Assembly (NCBI GenBank): GCA_943735955.1
Contig: OX030956.1
Span: 15,977,695-16,041,694 of the forward strand
DNA: 64,000 nucleotides
Direction of reading: 5' to 3'
Origin: Piscicola geometra
Lineage: Eukaryota; Annelida; Clitellata; Hirudinida; Piscicolidae
Made by a program: the position numbers and the translations under genes. Position 1 is the stretch's first letter, and every line of letters starts with the position of its first letter. A model generated the notes under the pieces. It had not been told where the DNA came from, did not search any database, and saw only the letters and a list, made by a program, of their open reading frames with translations. Shown here piece after piece: positions 61,931 to 64,000 of the stretch.

Positions 61931-64000
61931 AGACGATGAAGACGGTGAAGACTATGAAGACGGTGAAGACGAACGATGAAGACGATGAAGACGGTGAAGA
62001 CGATGAAGACGGTGAAGACGGTGAAGACGGTGAAGACGGTGAAGACGATGAAGACGGTGAAGACGATGAAGACGGTGAAGACGATGAAGACGGTGAAGAC
62101 GGTGAAGACGAACGATGAAGACGGTGAAGACAAAGAAGACGGTGAAGACGGTGAAGACGGTGAAGACATTGAAGACGGTCAAGACGATGAAGACGGTGAA
62201 GACGAACGATGAAGACGATGAAGACGGTGAAGACGATGAAGACGGTGAAGACGATGAAGACGATGAAGACGGTGAAGACGAACGATGAAGACGATGAAGA
62301 CGGTGAAGACGATGAAGACGGTGAAGACGATGAAGACGATGAAGACGGTGAAGACGATGAAGACGGTGAAGACGGTGAAGACGGTGAAGACGGTGAAGAC
62401 GATGAAGACGATGAAGACGGTGGAGACGATGAAGACGATGAAGACGGTGAAGACGATGAAGACGAACGATGAAGACGGTGAAGACGGTGAAGACGGTGAA
62501 GACGGTGAAGACGGTGAAGACGATGAAGACGATGAAGACGAACGATGAAGACGGTGAAGACGGTGAAGACGGTGAAGACGGTGAAGACGATGAAGACGAT
62601 GAAGACGTTGAAGACGATGAAGACGGTGAAGACGAACGATGAAGACGATGAAGACGGTGAAGACGATGAAGACGATGAAAACGGTGAAGACGATGAAGAC
62701 GGTGAAGACGATGAAGACGGTGAAGACGATGAAGACGATGAAGACGAACGATGAAGACGGTGAAGACGGTGAAGACGGTGAAGACGGTGAAGACGGTGAA
62801 GACGATGAAGACGATGAAGATGGTGAAGACGATGAAGACGGTGAAGACGAACGATGAAGACGATGAAGACGGTGAAGACGATGAAGACGATGAAAACGGT
62901 GAAGACGATGAAGACGGTGAAGACGATGAAGACGGTGAAGACGGTGAAGACGAACGATGAAGACGATGAAGACGGTGAAGACGATGAAGACGGTGAAGAC
63001 GAATGATGAAGACGATGAAGACGGTGAAGACGATGAAGACGGTGAAGACGATGGAGACGGTGAAGACGGTGAAGACGATGAAGACGGTGAAGACGATGAA
63101 GACGATGAAGACGAACGATGAAGACGGTGAAGACGGTGGAGACGGTGAAGACGGTGAAGACGGTGAAGACGATGAAGACGATGAAGACGGTGAAGACGAA
63201 CGATGAAGACGATGAAGACGGTGAAGACGATGAAGACGGTGAAGACGATGAAGACGATGAAGACGGTGAAGACGATGAAGACGGTGAAGACGGTGAAGAC
63301 GGTGAAGACGGTGAAGACGATGAAGACGATGAAGACGGTGGAGACGATGAAGACGATGAAGACGGTGAAGACGATGAAGACGATGAAGACGAACGATGAA
63401 GACGATGAAGACGGTGAAGACGGTGAAGACGGTGAAGACGATGAAGACGGTGAAGACGATGAAGACGGTGAAGACGATGAAGACGGTGAAGACGATGAAG
63501 ACGGTGAAGGCGGTGAAGACGAAAGATGAAGACGGTGAAGACGATGAAGACGATGAAAACGGTGAAGACGATGAAGACGGTGAAGACGATGAAGACGGTG
63601 AAGACGGTGAAGACGGTGAAGACGGTGAAGACGGTGAAGACGGTGAAGACGGTGAAGACGGTGAAGACGGTGAAGACGAACGATGAAGACGATGAAGACG
63701 GTGAAGACGATGAAGACGGTGAAGACGAACGATGAAGACGATGAAGACGGTGAAGACGATGAAGACGGTGAAGACGATGAAGACGGTGAAGACGGTGAAG
63801 ACGGTGAAGACGGTGAAGACGATGAAGACGGTGAAGACGATGAAGACGGTGAAGACGATGAAGACGGTGAAGACGGTGAAGACGAACGATGAAGACGATG
63901 AAGACGGTGAAGACGATGAAGACGATGAAAACGGTGAAGACGATGAAGACGGTGAAGACGATGAAGACGGTGAAAACGATGAAGACGATGAAGACGAACG

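Larger units (their letters stand above)
24588..64000 (+). repeat. 9-bp minisatellite array A9 (39.4 kb, open at window end)
   Basis: At least 39.4 kb, roughly 4,300 unit lengths, of GAAGACGAT/GAAGACGGT monomers with regular 13-bp GAAGACGAACGAT variants, unbroken by other sequence. Point-variant monomers (GACGTTGAAG, GACTGTGAAG, GACCGTGAAG, GACAGTGAAG, GGTAAAGAC, GATGGAAACGG, GATGAAATCGG, GACAAAGAAG, GACATTGAAG, GGTCAAGAC) recur in fixed orders and define higher-order repeats. By shared variants it falls into zones: about 25.8-31 kb and 39.3-45 kb (GATGGAGACGG, GACAGTG, GGTTAAGAC), about 31.1-38.7 kb and 45.7-55.7 kb (GATGGAAACGG, GAAATCGG), and about 54.9-62.2 kb (GACAAAGAAG, GACATTGAAGACGGTCAAG). 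No non-array sequence is present. Frames open on either strand are compositional. Confidence 0.97.

Noticed and set aside
24588..64000. CRISPR array
   Set aside because: Direct 9-bp repeats with no unique spacers, in a eukaryotic rDNA context; no cas-like genes.
24588..64000. Telomeric repeat
   Set aside because: The unit is 9 bp, not G-cluster type (no TTAGG/TTAGGG), and it occurs as interstitial arrays joined to 18S pieces.

Overview
The window is almost entirely repetitive and I see no intact protein-coding or RNA gene in it. It looks like a stretch of animal genomic DNA: an intergenic-spacer or heterochromatic satellite built out of broken ribosomal DNA. Two separate pieces of a eukaryotic 18S (SSU) rRNA gene are recognisable. 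One is a 260-bp 5' piece that starts at the universal TACCTGGTTGATCCTGCC and lacks about 200 nt internally (10 copies). The other is a ~64-bp central piece around CCGGGAAACCAAAG...GGGGGAAGTATGGTTGCAA (7 copies). The 18S wording (GTGACTCTGAATAA, GGTAACGGGGAATCAGGG, GAGCATGAGAAACGGC) is metazoan in style, but I cannot place the phylum.

Layout of bases 1-24,587: five building blocks are permuted. SSU5 is the 5' 18S fragment (260 bp). C1 is a 486-bp spacer/5'-ETS-like block that runs into SSU5. C2 is a 395-413-bp block that shares its first ~167 bp with C1, then diverges and ends in the central 18S fragment. A is a minisatellite with a 9-bp unit, GAAGACGAT or GAAGACGGT. B is a 208-bp block that always follows a full array and precedes C; its 5' part looks like a decayed copy of SSU5. 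The normal order is SSU5-C2-A-B-C1-SSU5. C1+SSU5 forms a 746-bp tandem unit present one, two or three times in a row, and longer macro-units of about 7.4 kb and 3.8-4.6 kb are duplicated.

Bases 24,588-64,000 are one uninterrupted 39.4-kb array of the 9-bp unit that runs off the end of the window. It is punctuated by a 13-bp variant, GAAGACGAACGAT, which is the monomer with a tandem ACGA duplication. It carries nested higher-order repeats of about 0.8, 1.1-1.4, 1.8, 2.1, 2.95 and 3.0 kb, and a longer duplication about 12.1-12.4 kb apart. Together the nine arrays make up about 82% of the window.

The very long open frames on the minus strand (up to 11,736 codons) are a by-product of composition: canonical monomers contain no TTA, CTA or TCA, so all three minus frames stay open. 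Plus-strand open frames are acidic EDD/EDG and KTM/KTV stretches whose boundaries are set by the 13-bp variant. I treat none of them as genes.

The most interesting point is origin. GAAGACGAT is itself a 9-mer of 18S rRNA (the conserved TTCGAAGACGATCAGATACC region), which normally lies roughly 100 nt upstream of the central fragment that abuts each full array. The junction GTTGCAA|GACGAT is what a backward template jump inside 18S at a shared AA would leave. The window may therefore show a minisatellite born from, and still attached to, a broken 18S gene.
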